Assembly: GCA_028282845.1 (NCBI GenBank)
Contig: JANQGY010000005.1
Span: 133,797 to 193,009 of the forward strand
From: a bacterium
GTDB taxonomy: Bacteria; Fidelibacterota; Marinisomatia; Marinisomatales; JAHJCW01
Direction of reading: 5' to 3'
DNA: 59,213 nt
Shown: one piece after another, positions 34,564 through 43,344 of the stretch
Position numbering within the stretch: position 1 is the first letter of the stretch
Layout of the letters: every line of letters begins with the position of its first letter
Made by a program: the position numbers and the translations under genes
The notes under the pieces: generated by a model
What the model was told of the DNA's origin: nothing
Seen by the model: the letters and a program-made list of their open reading frames with translations, nothing else
The model's database searches: none

Positions 34564-35301
34564 ATGAATGCAAATAAGTTGAGAGAAATAATTAGAGAAA
34601 ATGCAAATTTACCTGAGCATATTGCAATTATAATGGATGGTAACGGAAGATGGGCAAAACAACGCTCATTGCCGCGCATCGCCGGACATCGCGAGGGAAT
34701 TAATTCGGTAAGAGAAATCACGAGAGCATGTGGAGAAATTGGAATTAAACACTTAACACTATATACATTTTCAACCGAGAATTGGGAAAGACCCCAAACA
34801 GAGGTTTCCGCCTTGATGAAGTTATTACTGAACACGATCCGTAAAGAAGTTAAAAATTTGCATGAAAATAATGTAAAGTTGACAACGATAGGATCTTTCG
34901 AGGACCTGCCCGAATCTGCCCGCACCGGTATTAAAGAAGGAGTGGAATTGACCAAAAATAATACCGGTTTAAATTTGAATCTTGCTTTAAGCTATGGAAG
35001 CAGACAGGAAGTTTTACAAGCTATAAAAAAAATAGCGCAAATGATCAATTCAGGCGAATTAACCATAGATGAAATTGATAATGAAAACTTTGAATCATTC
35101 TTATATACAAAGGACATTCCCGATCCTGACTTATTGATCCGCACGGGAGGCGAATTTCGCGTAAGCAATTTTTTATTATGGCAAATCGCCTATACCGAAA
35201 TTTATGTTACTGACACTTATTGGCCTGCCTTTCGGGAGAATGAACTGCTTGAAGCCATTCTAGACTTTCAATCAAGAGAACGCCGCTTCGGGAAGCTTTA
35301 G
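34564..35301 (+). CDS. uppS: UppS, undecaprenyl diphosphate synthase (cis-prenyltransferase)
   Basis: UppS elongates farnesyl diphosphate with isopentenyl units to C55 undecaprenyl diphosphate, the carrier for peptidoglycan and LPS assembly. The 245 residues carry the family motifs HIAIIMDGNGRWAKQR (pyrophosphate-binding Asp), GHREGINSVREI, LTLYTFSTENWERP, NLALSYGSRQEV and PDLLIRTGGEFRVSNFLLWQIAYTE. It opens the envelope operon and precedes bamA by 10 nt. IPP comes from the MEP pathway, four genes of which lie in this window. Confidence 0.97.
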   Translation: MNANKLREIIRENANLPEHIAIIMDGNGRWAKQRSLPRIAGHREGINSVREITRACGEIGIKHLTLYTFSTENWERPQTEVSALMKLLLNTIRKEVKNLHENNVKLTTIGSFEDLPESARTGIKEGVELTKNNTGLNLNLALSYGSRQEVLQAIKKIAQMINSGELTIDEIDNENFESFLYTKDIPDPDLLIRTGGEFRVSNFLLWQIAYTEIYVTDTYWPAFRENELLEAILDFQSRERRFGKL

Positions 35302-35311
35302 GATAGTATAT

Positions 35312-37723
35312 ATGAAAAGATTTACAGCACTGATTTTGTCAATTATTTTTATTGGTATTGGCTTAGGACAAACTCAGAACAATGTAATTTTGGCTGATAT
35401 AAAAATCGAAGGTAACACTCTCACAAATTCCGATGTTATAATTTTTACCTCCGGATTAAAAGCCGGCAGTGTTATTAATGCAGGTGATTTCTCACGTGCC
35501 GTAAAACAACTGTGGCAATCAAATCTTTTCAATAACGTTCAGATCTATGGCAGCGAGAGCAATCAGGATAGTATTTTAGTCACAATTGAAGTAGAAGAAG
35601 CCCCCGTTTTGGAATCCATTGAAATTACCGGCAATAAAAAGATCAGCAGATCGAAGATAGAAGAGGCGCTTGGACTGCGGGCCGGCCAAAGAATTTCTGA
35701 TCAGTTACTTGAAACCGGTAGATTAAAAACCCTTGCCTTATATGAAGAAGAGGGATATTTACTTGCTGAAGTTGATCTAAAACTAAATTATGTAGATAGC
35801 GATACCGCTAAATATAAATTGAAGAAAGGCGCCAGTTTAAGAAAGTTAATTCTGAGTATTAATGAGGGACGGCGCGTTAAAGTTGATAAAATTCACTTTA
35901 TTGGCAATGAAAATTTTGCAGATTGGAAGCTGCGTAGAACTCTCAAAGAAACCAAGCAGCAAAGATGGTATTTGTTTTGGAGATCGCCTTTTGACGAAGA
36001 AAAGTTCGCTGATGACAAAAATAAATTGAGAGAATTTTATCAGAAACACGGCTATCGCGATGCGATGGTAATCTCTGATTCAATATCATACAGTGAAGAT
36101 CAAAAAGAAATGAATATTTGGCTCACGGTCAAAGAAGGTCCGTTATATTATTATAGGAATTTTGATTGGGAAGGCAATGAACTTTATACGGATGAACAGT
36201 TGAGCAATGCCCTTGGACTTAATAAAGGAGAAACATTTAACGCGGAACAGATGCAGAAAGGCATCTATGAACGAGCTCAGGCTTTGTATATGGACAGAGG
36301 TTACATATACAGCAATATAATTCCCGAGATCACTCCGGTCGGCAAAGATTCACTTGATATTAATTTTGCAGTTGTCGAGAATCAAAAGGTATATATTAGG
36401 AATATTAATATTACCGGTAATACAAGAACTCGAGAAAATGTAATTCGGCGTGCCTTGAGAATCTATCCCGGAGATGTTTTTAGCAGAGAAAAGCTTATCC
36501 GCAGCCAAAGAGAAGTTTGGATTTTAAATTATTTCGGTAATGTAATTCCCGATGTATTGCCGGTAGATGAAAGCAATGTAGATTTAGAAATTGTGGTTGA
36601 AGAGAAATCTTCTGAGCGGGCAAATCTGAATATTGGATATTCCGAGGAATATGGCTTAACCGGCGGCGGCGGGCTCCAGTTCATGAATTTTAGAGGCAAA
36701 GGACAAACCTTTAACATTAGTGCTTCGACCGGATTGTCTAGAAATAGTTCAAGTTATTATAATTATTCAAGCAGTGGTACGTCAAAATATCATTCATTTA
36801 GTTTAAGTTTTACGGATCCAATGGTCAACGATACGCCCAATTTAATTGGCGGTTCGATATTCTATTCTTTTCAGGGAGCCTCAACGCAATATTACTATCC
36901 GCTTGATATAAAAGTAATCGGTGGTGGATTAAATTGGGGTCGTCGGTTCCGGTGGCCCGACGATTTCTTTAGAGGGCGATGGGGCATTCAAATTACGCAG
37001 AAGAATTATGACGGCAGTCAGGATGATTTAGATATTTATACCGGAGGCTTGACCAAATCAGTAGGAATAAATATATCGCAGGTAATTTCAAGAGACAGTC
37101 GTGACCGGCCTGAATTTACTACTTCCGGTTCGCGAGTAGTTTGGAGCACAACTTTGTCCGGAGGACCGTTGGGTGGTAATGAGGATTTTCATAAACATGT
37201 ATTAAATATGGAGTTCTACACACCGCTTATTAGTAAATTTGTATGGGTAAATATGGCGAAGATGGGAATTATTGGTTCTTTAGCATCCGATGATGACGAG
37301 ATATCGATAATTCCTTATGATGAACGTTTTATAATGGGCGGCAATGGAATACCGTATGGTAATATGCTACGCGGCTATGATGATAATTCCATTGGCCCGG
37401 TTTCCGGTTCCGGCAGTGCGATCGGCGGTAATTCATTATTAAAATTTACTTCAGAATTGCGCTTTTCATTATCGGAAAATCCGGTAATTTATCTGTTGGC
37501 ATTTGCCGAAGCAGGAAATGTTTGGGCAAATAAAAACATGACTGAAGCATTTTATCTTGAAAGAGAAAACGCCATCAGTTTGAAACGTTCCGCCGGCGTG
37601 GGAGTCAGATTTTATATGCCAATGATCGGGATGTTAGGTTTTGATTTAGGGTATGGATTTGATGACATCAATGGTGATGGCAAGCCGGAAGGTTGGAAAA
37701 CCACTATAACGTTTGGACAATAA
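35312..37723 (+). CDS. bamA: BamA, outer-membrane protein assembly factor
   Basis: BamA folds and inserts beta-barrel proteins in the outer membrane. The 803 residues begin with a signal peptide (KRFTALILSIIFIGIGLGQ). Five POTRA repeats follow to about 430 (recurring ITGNKKISRSKI and ITGNTRTRENVIRRAL-type segments), then a C-terminal 16-strand barrel ends in TTITFGQ. RGYDDNSIGP is the lid-loop motif of Omp85 proteins. Order uppS-bamA-skp-lpxD is a usual one. The barrel ends with a hydrophobic/aromatic strand but a terminal Gln instead of the usual Phe. Confidence 0.96.
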   Translation: MKRFTALILSIIFIGIGLGQTQNNVILADIKIEGNTLTNSDVIIFTSGLKAGSVINAGDFSRAVKQLWQSNLFNNVQIYGSESNQDSILVTIEVEEAPVLESIEITGNKKISRSKIEEALGLRAGQRISDQLLETGRLKTLALYEEEGYLLAEVDLKLNYVDSDTAKYKLKKGASLRKLILSINEGRRVKVDKIHFIGNENFADWKLRRTLKETKQQRWYLFWRSPFDEEKFADDKNKLREFYQKHGYRDAMVISDSISYSEDQKEMNIWLTVKEGPLYYYRNFDWEGNELYTDEQLSNALGLNKGETFNAEQMQKGIYERAQALYMDRGYIYSNIIPEITPVGKDSLDINFAVVENQKVYIRNINITGNTRTRENVIRRALRIYPGDVFSREKLIRSQREVWILNYFGNVIPDVLPVDESNVDLEIVVEEKSSERANLNIGYSEEYGLTGGGGLQFMNFRGKGQTFNISASTGLSRNSSSYYNYSSSGTSKYHSFSLSFTDPMVNDTPNLIGGSIFYSFQGASTQYYYPLDIKVIGGGLNWGRRFRWPDDFFRGRWGIQITQKNYDGSQDDLDIYTGGLTKSVGINISQVISRDSRDRPEFTTSGSRVVWSTTLSGGPLGGNEDFHKHVLNMEFYTPLISKFVWVNMAKMGIIGSLASDDDEISIIPYDERFIMGGNGIPYGNMLRGYDDNSIGPVSGSGSAIGGNSLLKFTSELRFSLSENPVIYLLAFAEAGNVWANKNMTEAFYLERENAISLKRSAGVGVRFYMPMIGMLGFDLGYGFDDINGDGKPEGWKTTITFGQ

Positions 37724-37749
37724 AAATTATTTTTGAAATAGGAGGACTA

Positions 37750-38271
37750 GTGAAACTAAGAAAAGTACAGATTGCCTTGTTGATAGTATTGATGATGTTC
37801 CCAATGCTCATATTCGGTCAATTGAAAATAGGCTACGTGGCTTCAGATCGTATTCGTGCAGAATATGAGGAATTTCGGGAGGCAGAGTCACAGCTACAGT
37901 TAGATTACAGAAAAGTGCAAGAGGAATATCAGGTGCTGTTGGTTGAACTTGATAGCTTAAAACAAGCTTATGAGGCTCAGAAATTAATGAGCTCGCCCGA
38001 TTGGCGCACTGAAAAAGAAAATGAAATAGCTGCCAAAGAACAATACTTACAACAATTTCAAAACAATAAGGTTGGTCCAGAAGGCGAACTATATCGCAAA
38101 CAAGCCCAAATGGAATACGATCTATTGTCAAAAGTAAAAACCGCAGTTGACAATGTAGCAATTTCAAAGGGCTATGATTTTATTTTTGACGGCTCGGTAT
38201 CACTGTTGTACGGCAAACCAACCCACGATCTGACCGATGATGTTCTTTTTGAGCTAAATAAAAAAGAATAA
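37750..38271 (+). CDS. skp: OmpH/Skp-family periplasmic chaperone
   Basis: This is a periplasmic holdase chaperone for outer-membrane proteins. The start is GTG 37750, directly after a GGAGGA ribosome-binding site; an earlier in-frame codon (37693) overlaps bamA. It encodes 173 residues. The signal peptide KLRKVQIALLIVLMMFPMLIFG ends before QLKIGYVASDRI. A long charged coiled coil follows (about 40-125; EYEEFREAESQLQLDYRKVQ), then a C-terminal segment with ISKGYDFIFDGSVSLLYGKPTHDLTD, as in OmpH proteins. It lies between bamA and lpxD, the standard position. Confidence 0.94.
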   Translation: MKLRKVQIALLIVLMMFPMLIFGQLKIGYVASDRIRAEYEEFREAESQLQLDYRKVQEEYQVLLVELDSLKQAYEAQKLMSSPDWRTEKENEIAAKEQYLQQFQNNKVGPEGELYRKQAQMEYDLLSKVKTAVDNVAISKGYDFIFDGSVSLLYGKPTHDLTDDVLFELNKKE

Positions 38272-38286
38272 CATTTAAATTGTAAT

Positions 38287-39291
38287 TTGATTACCCTACA
38301 CAAATTAGCTGAAATTGTAGGGGGCAAAGTAATTGGCGCGCCTGAAAAAATTATTGTCGGGGTCTCCGATATTAAACAGAGCGCGCCCGATACAATAACC
38401 TTTCTATTTAATCCCAAGCATAAAGAATTGCTGGACGCCACAAAAGCATCCGCGATTGTTGTATCCGAAGAGACCTTACTGAACAAACAGGACGGCATTG
38501 TTGTAGATAACCCGCGCTTGGCAATGGCTAAAATCTTGGGAGTATTCGAAGAGAAAAATAGCAATGACGGGATTCACCCGACGGCGTTGATAGCTAAATC
38601 AGTTACACTTGGTAAAGATGTGAATATCGGAGCCCATACCGTTATAGGTGAAAATGTCAGCATAGCGGATAATGTATCTATACATAATAATGTATCAATC
38701 GGAGAGGATGTTGAAATTGGTAGGGGGTCTGAGATTTTTCCGCAAGTTGCCATACATAGTAATGTTAAGATTGGCAAGCAGGTTACAATTGATATGGGAA
38801 CGATTATTGGTTCACGTGGTTTCGGTTATGAAACGGTTGACGATATACACCACACAATTCCGCAGATTGGCAGTGTTATTATTGAAGATCAAGTAGATAT
38901 TGGAGCCAACTGCACAATTGACCGGGGAACAATCCGAGATACTACCATAGGATATGGAACTAAAATTGATAATTTGGTGCATGTCGCACACAATGTTAAA
39001 ATAGGAAAAGGGTGTTTGATTGCAGGACAAACCGGAATTGCCGGCGGTGCTAAGATCGGTGATTATTGTGTGTTTGCCGGACACGTTGGGGTTAAAGATG
39101 GTATCACCATTGGCGACCGGGCAATTTTTCTTGCCAAAACGGGTGTATCGAAATCTGTCCCGGGAGGCAAGATTTATTCCGGTATGCCCTGTCGCGAAGC
39201 GCGCGAAACAAACAAACGCGATGCTGCCTACTCACAAATCCAAGCTCTGAAGAGACGCCAAAAAGCTTTAGAAGACAAACTTGCAAAGTAA
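38287..39291 (+). CDS. lpxD: LpxD, UDP-3-O-acylglucosamine N-acyltransferase
   Basis: LpxD adds the amide-linked hydroxyacyl chain in lipid A synthesis. The 334 residues start with TTG and have no clear Shine-Dalgarno. The N-terminal uridine-binding domain includes FLFNPKHKELLDATKASAIVV. A left-handed beta-helix of hexapeptide repeats (about 100-290; GAHTVIGENVSIADNVSIHN) carries the catalytic His region LVHVAHNVKIGKG. The C-terminal helix is charged (RDAAYSQIQALKRRQKAL). It overlaps lpxC by 11 nt. The envelope operon order is conserved among diderms. Confidence 0.96.
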   Translation: MITLHKLAEIVGGKVIGAPEKIIVGVSDIKQSAPDTITFLFNPKHKELLDATKASAIVVSEETLLNKQDGIVVDNPRLAMAKILGVFEEKNSNDGIHPTALIAKSVTLGKDVNIGAHTVIGENVSIADNVSIHNNVSIGEDVEIGRGSEIFPQVAIHSNVKIGKQVTIDMGTIIGSRGFGYETVDDIHHTIPQIGSVIIEDQVDIGANCTIDRGTIRDTTIGYGTKIDNLVHVAHNVKIGKGCLIAGQTGIAGGAKIGDYCVFAGHVGVKDGITIGDRAIFLAKTGVSKSVPGGKIYSGMPCREARETNKRDAAYSQIQALKRRQKALEDKLAK

Positions 39292-40207
39292 GCCTCAAAA
39301 AACACTTGCGAAACCTGTAGTAGTTGAAGGTGTCGGATTGCACACCGGAACAAAGTGTCGGCTTAAAATCAAACCCTCTAATGACAATGCCGGATTATTT
39401 TTTACAAGAACCGATTTAGATAAATTATCTGTCATCCGTGCCGACGTTGACAATGTTATAGAAACTAATCGGGGAACCGTCCTTGAAAAAAATGGCATGA
39501 AGGTTCATACGGTGGAGCACATCTTGGCGGCACTTTATGCCTTAGGTATAGATAATGCCGAGATGGAACTTTCGGGTCCTGAACCGCCAATTTTAGATGG
39601 CAGTGCATTACCATTTGTAGATGCGATCAATTCAGCCGGAATTGAAGACCTTGAAGAACCGAAAGAAATATTGAAAATTGATCAAAAAATCAGGTACATG
39701 GATCCGGACAATGATGTTGAATTGATTATTCTTCCGCATGAAAGCTTTAAGATCACCTTTTTTATAGACTATGGCTTGCCAAATTTCGGACTGCAGTATT
39801 CATCAATAGAGGACGTAGCGCATGAATTTGAGAGCGAAATCGCGCCCGCGCGCACCTTTGGGTTGTTAAGTGAGATTTCACATTTAAAAGATAATGGGTT
39901 GATAAAAGGCGGAAATCTTGGAAATGCAGTTGTGTTTGTAGATCAGGATATTGATGAAACAGAGCGGAAAAGACTGTCAAAAGCAATGGGAAAAAGTATT
40001 GACTTGAATTTCAAAAAAGGCAGTATATTAAATGCCGAAGGTCTGCGCTATGATAATGAACCTGTACGACACAAGGTGTTAGATTTGATAGGAGATCTAT
40101 CGTTATTTGGCAGACCGTTTTTTGGTCATGTTATAGCCAAAAAGAGCGGTCACAGCGCGAACATAGAGTTGGTAAAATTATTGAGAAGTCATTATTATGA
40201 AAACTGA
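39281..40207 (+). CDS. lpxC: LpxC, UDP-3-O-acyl-N-acetylglucosamine deacetylase
   Basis: LpxC is the zinc deacetylase that commits UDP-GlcNAc to lipid A. The 308 residues start with TTG inside the lpxD end. The motifs are VVEGVGLHTGTKC, the zinc His in VHTVEHILAALYALG, ELSGPEPPILDGSA, and DLIGDLSLFGRPFFGHVIAKKSGH near the end, which holds the two other zinc ligands and the catalytic His. The protein ends where the LpxC-FabZ fusion of many Bacteroidetes would go on; here fabZ is a separate overlapping gene. Confidence 0.96.
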   Translation: MQSKPQKTLAKPVVVEGVGLHTGTKCRLKIKPSNDNAGLFFTRTDLDKLSVIRADVDNVIETNRGTVLEKNGMKVHTVEHILAALYALGIDNAEMELSGPEPPILDGSALPFVDAINSAGIEDLEEPKEILKIDQKIRYMDPDNDVELIILPHESFKITFFIDYGLPNFGLQYSSIEDVAHEFESEIAPARTFGLLSEISHLKDNGLIKGGNLGNAVVFVDQDIDETERKRLSKAMGKSIDLNFKKGSILNAEGLRYDNEPVRHKVLDLIGDLSLFGRPFFGHVIAKKSGHSANIELVKLLRSHYYEN

Positions 40208-40637
40208 ATATAATATTGAAGAAATTTTAGAAGTATTGCCGCATCGTTTCCCCTTTGTTTTTATTGATAGAGTTATAAAGCTTGATCCCGGCAAAACGGT
40301 AACAGCCTTAAAGAATGTTAATATAAATGAATGGTACTTTCCCGGACATTTCCCCGGCACCCCGATTATGCCTGGCGTGTTGATCTTGGAGTCGATGGCT
40401 CAAGCCGGAGCATTTTTAATCTTACACGATTTGGAAGACCCCAAGAAGAAAGGAATGTTGTTCACATCTATCGAAAAATCGAAATTTCGAAAACCGGTTG
40501 TGCCGGGCGACCAATTAGTTATCAAGCTTGAATTATTAAAATTCAAATTGGGTACAGCCAAGATTCAAGGCGCAGCATTTGTGGGAGATAAATTAGTGGC
40601 CGAGGCAACTCTGATGGCAAGCCTTGTTGATCGTTAG
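40197..40637 (+). CDS. fabZ: FabZ, 3-hydroxyacyl-[acyl-carrier-protein] dehydratase
   Basis: FabZ dehydrates 3-hydroxyacyl-ACP in fatty acid synthesis and draws from the same pool that supplies lipid A acyl chains. The 146 residues show the hot-dog fold motifs LPHRFPFVFIDRV, YFPGHFPGTPIMPGVLILESMAQAGA with the catalytic His and Glu, and KSKFRKPVVPGDQL. It starts inside the lpxC end. The stop is TAG at 40635-40637, and lpxA continues in the same frame directly after it. Confidence 0.96.
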   Translation: MKTEYNIEEILEVLPHRFPFVFIDRVIKLDPGKTVTALKNVNINEWYFPGHFPGTPIMPGVLILESMAQAGAFLILHDLEDPKKKGMLFTSIEKSKFRKPVVPGDQLVIKLELLKFKLGTAKIQGAAFVGDKLVAEATLMASLVDR

Positions 40638-40646
40638 GGGGTAGAA

Positions 40647-41420
40647 ATTTCACACTCAATACACCCCACAACTATAATTGGTACAAATGTTACTATCGGA
40701 AATAATGTAACAATTGGTCCATTCAATGTTATTGAGGATGATGTTATTATCGGCGAAGGGTCGTCAATCGGCAATGGAAACACAATCAAGCAGTACACAA
40801 AACTAGGTAAGAATTGTCAAGTATATCATAATTGCGTGATTGGTGAGTTACCGCAGGATTTAAAATTCGGCGGTGAAAAAACAACCGTTGAGATAGGTGA
40901 TAACACCGTTATAAGAGAATTTTCCTCTATACATCGCGGGACGACAGCTCGCGGTGAAACCACCATCGGCAATAATTGTTTTCTAATGGCATATACGCAC
41001 ATCGCCCATGATTGTAAAGTTGGGAATAATGTTACCTTCATCAATTTGGCAACTTTGGGCGGTCATGCGGAAGTTGAAGATTGGGCGATGCTATCCGGCA
41101 GCGTGATGGTCCATCAATTTGTCAGGATCGGAGCGCATGTTATTATTGGCGGAAATTATCGCGTATCGCAGGATGTACCACCTTTTATTACAGCAGTTGG
41201 CGATCCGTTAAGGTATGCCGGCATTAACACGGTGGGTCTTAAACGTCGCGGTTTCTCATCCGATGAAAGGATGGAGATTAAACGTGCTTATAGAGTATTT
41301 TTCCGGTCAGGACTAAAAAAAGCAGAAGCCTTGGATCGTTTGAAAGCTGAATTCCCCAATAGTAAGAATGTAAAGCACATCATAGATTTTATTGCAAAAA
41401 GTGAACGCGGAATAATTTGA
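40647..41420 (+). CDS. lpxA: LpxA, UDP-N-acetylglucosamine acyltransferase, with non-canonical start
   Basis: LpxA makes UDP-3-O-acyl-GlcNAc, the first step of lipid A. The product is about 257 residues, as in other LpxA. It starts ISHSIHPTTIIG, runs through hexapeptide repeats and has the catalytic His region THIAHDCKVGNN, then VHQFVRIGAHVIIGG and a C-terminal helical domain. No ATG, GTG or TTG lies in frame before residue 65 (GTG 40836), which would remove several coils. An ATT at 40647 after AGGGGG (40636-40641) is my best start. The frame is that of fabZ across its TAG. A missing base in the G5 run is a further explanation. Confidence 0.85.
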   Translation: MSHSIHPTTIIGTNVTIGNNVTIGPFNVIEDDVIIGEGSSIGNGNTIKQYTKLGKNCQVYHNCVIGELPQDLKFGGEKTTVEIGDNTVIREFSSIHRGTTARGETTIGNNCFLMAYTHIAHDCKVGNNVTFINLATLGGHAEVEDWAMLSGSVMVHQFVRIGAHVIIGGNYRVSQDVPPFITAVGDPLRYAGINTVGLKRRGFSSDERMEIKRAYRVFFRSGLKKAEALDRLKAEFPNSKNVKHIIDFIAKSERGII

Positions 41421-41433
41421 TTCCTGTTTTAAT

Positions 41434-42144
41434 ATGAAAATTTCATTTTTCCTGCTAATGCTGACCTTTTTGGTACCTTTAAAGGCACAATGGATCAAGT
41501 TCGATCTACAGAATTTGGATGTGAACAATTTTAAACAGGAGGTGGAACCACTTATTAAAGCGACCTCCATTTCAGCGGTAAGCCATTTAAACAGTCCCAT
41601 GAAACTAAATAAACGTTTAAGGATTGGCGTAGCTTATTCCCATGGTATCAATATTTCTGGCGAAAATACAGTCTCCGATTTATTTGGCGGTTACCCGAAT
41701 TTTGCCGGTAGTTTATTGATTTCTGAGAACTTGGTTCTGAAAGGCAATCTCAGTGTTTTTAATTCCCGAAATGATGTTGTTCAAGCACTGGCGTATGGTT
41801 TTGGATTGAAACTCGCGGAGAAGGAAAACAACAATTGGAGATTATCGGTATTGTTTTCAAAGTTGCAGGGTCCCGAAGATATTAGTATAAGAAGCATAGA
41901 TGGTACAGTCGTGTATAATCTTCATTTAGCTGAACTTCCGGTTTTTTTCGGATTTGGTTCCAATAACTATAAAGCCAAAATTTTATTTGATGATACTGAA
42001 ATTCCAAATTCTATCGAAGGAACCGCGACTTATTTCATAGCGGGATTATTGTACAATCGAGAACACTATACAGTAATGCCACTAATCCAGTTAAATTCTG
42101 ATGTATTTGTCATAAGTATTGAAATTTCCGGAGCTTTCCGTTAA
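41434..42144 (+). CDS. Exported protein of unknown function, barrel-like
   Basis: The 236-residue protein begins with a signal peptide (KISFFLLMLTFLVPLKA) and a short amphipathic stretch (WIKFDLQNLDVNNFKQEVEPLIKA). The rest has alternating hydrophobic and polar segments ending in SIEISGAFR, a pattern of small outer-membrane barrels or lipocalin-like proteins. It has no cysteine after the signal, so it is not a lipoprotein. It lies between lpxA and dxr, and the dxr ATG overlaps its stop. Its place in the operon suggests an envelope role. I recognise no family. Confidence 0.65.
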   Translation: MKISFFLLMLTFLVPLKAQWIKFDLQNLDVNNFKQEVEPLIKATSISAVSHLNSPMKLNKRLRIGVAYSHGINISGENTVSDLFGGYPNFAGSLLISENLVLKGNLSVFNSRNDVVQALAYGFGLKLAEKENNNWRLSVLFSKLQGPEDISIRSIDGTVVYNLHLAELPVFFGFGSNNYKAKILFDDTEIPNSIEGTATYFIAGLLYNREHYTVMPLIQLNSDVFVISIEISGAFR

Positions 42145-43292
42145 TGCCAAAGAAAATCTCAATCTTAGGTTCAACAGGTTCAATTGGGCGCAATGCACTC
42201 AAGGTAGTTGATAATCTCAAAAGTGATTTTGAAATTATTTATCTTACAGCTAATACCAATTATCAACTATTGATCGAACAGGCACTACGGTATAAACCAA
42301 AAGCGGTAGGCCTTGTTGAATCGAAAAATGCTAAAGAGGTTGAATCACAATTAAATAAAATCAACGTTGAAGTGCTAACCGGTAAAGAAGGATTAATTGA
42401 AATTTCAAAACGCAATGATGTTGATCTTGTTTTGAATGCCCTTGTGGGGATAGCCGGTATGAAGCCCACTTTAAATGCTCTCAATGCCGGAAAGAATGTT
42501 GCCTTGAGTAACAAAGAAAGTTTAGTAATGGCCGGGCAGTTGGTGAAAAATGCTCAACAAAAAAAGGGAGCAAAGCTTTATCCGGTAGATAGTGAGCACT
42601 CTGCGATTTGGCAATGCTTACAGGGCGAAAATAAAACCGATGTTAGTAAATTAATCCTAACCGGCAGTGGCGGTCCTTTCCGGGAACGAAACATAAACAC
42701 TTTTTCAGAGATTACACCGGAGGAGGCTCTAAAGCACCCTAATTGGAATATGGGCAACAAGATAACGATTGACTCGGCAACCATGATGAACAAAGGCTTG
42801 GAAATTATCGAGGCTTATTGGTTGTTTGACTTTGGTGTTGAAGAGATTGATATAGTAGTTCATCCGCAATCAATTATTCATTCAATGATAGAATTGCAGG
42901 ATGGTTCGGTCAAGGCTCAGCTCGGTGTACCCGATATGAAAGTTCCGATTCAATATGCTTTGACCTACCCAAGACACAAGCCTGCCGATTGGGAGCGTTT
43001 GGATTTAATCAAATTAGGCAAAATGACTTTTGAGGAACCTGATTATGAACGTTTCCCAAGCATCAAATTAGCCTTTGACAGTTTAAAAAAATTGGGCACA
43101 ACACCGGCAGTCTTAAATATTGCTAATGAGTTTGCTGTTTATCGGTTTCTGAATAATGAAATTAAGTTTACCGATATTCCTAAAATAGTTGAGCAGGCTT
43201 GCGGTAAACATGATTGGATGGAATCACCCACCCTGTCCGATTTACAAAATCTTATCGGGTGGTCTAAGGATTTTGTTAAATCCTACAAGTAA
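42144..43292 (+). CDS. dxr: Dxr, 1-deoxy-D-xylulose 5-phosphate reductoisomerase
   Basis: Dxr converts DXP to methylerythritol 4-phosphate with NADPH, the first dedicated MEP step. The 382 residues show the NADPH motif ILGSTGSIGRNAL. NVALSNKESLVMAG and PVDSEHSAIWQCL (metal ligands) follow, then LTGSGGPFR and TIDSATMMNKGLEIIEAYWLF. The enzyme is complete. It pairs metabolically with ispD, ispF and ispE in this window. rseP follows after a 52-nt spacer. Confidence 0.97.
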   Translation: MPKKISILGSTGSIGRNALKVVDNLKSDFEIIYLTANTNYQLLIEQALRYKPKAVGLVESKNAKEVESQLNKINVEVLTGKEGLIEISKRNDVDLVLNALVGIAGMKPTLNALNAGKNVALSNKESLVMAGQLVKNAQQKKGAKLYPVDSEHSAIWQCLQGENKTDVSKLILTGSGGPFRERNINTFSEITPEEALKHPNWNMGNKITIDSATMMNKGLEIIEAYWLFDFGVEEIDIVVHPQSIIHSMIELQDGSVKAQLGVPDMKVPIQYALTYPRHKPADWERLDLIKLGKMTFEEPDYERFPSIKLAFDSLKKLGTTPAVLNIANEFAVYRFLNNEIKFTDIPKIVEQACGKHDWMESPTLSDLQNLIGWSKDFVKSYK

Positions 43293-43344
43293 TGGAACAA
43301 ATTATGTTTAAATATTTATAACTTCCAGACCTTAGGAATTAGAA

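Noticed and set aside
40197..41420. A natural FabZ-LpxA fusion protein as the only product
   Set aside because: The TAG is read as a stop elsewhere in the window and FabZ ends at a natural C-terminus, so a fusion could only come from readthrough; kept as one hypothesis only.
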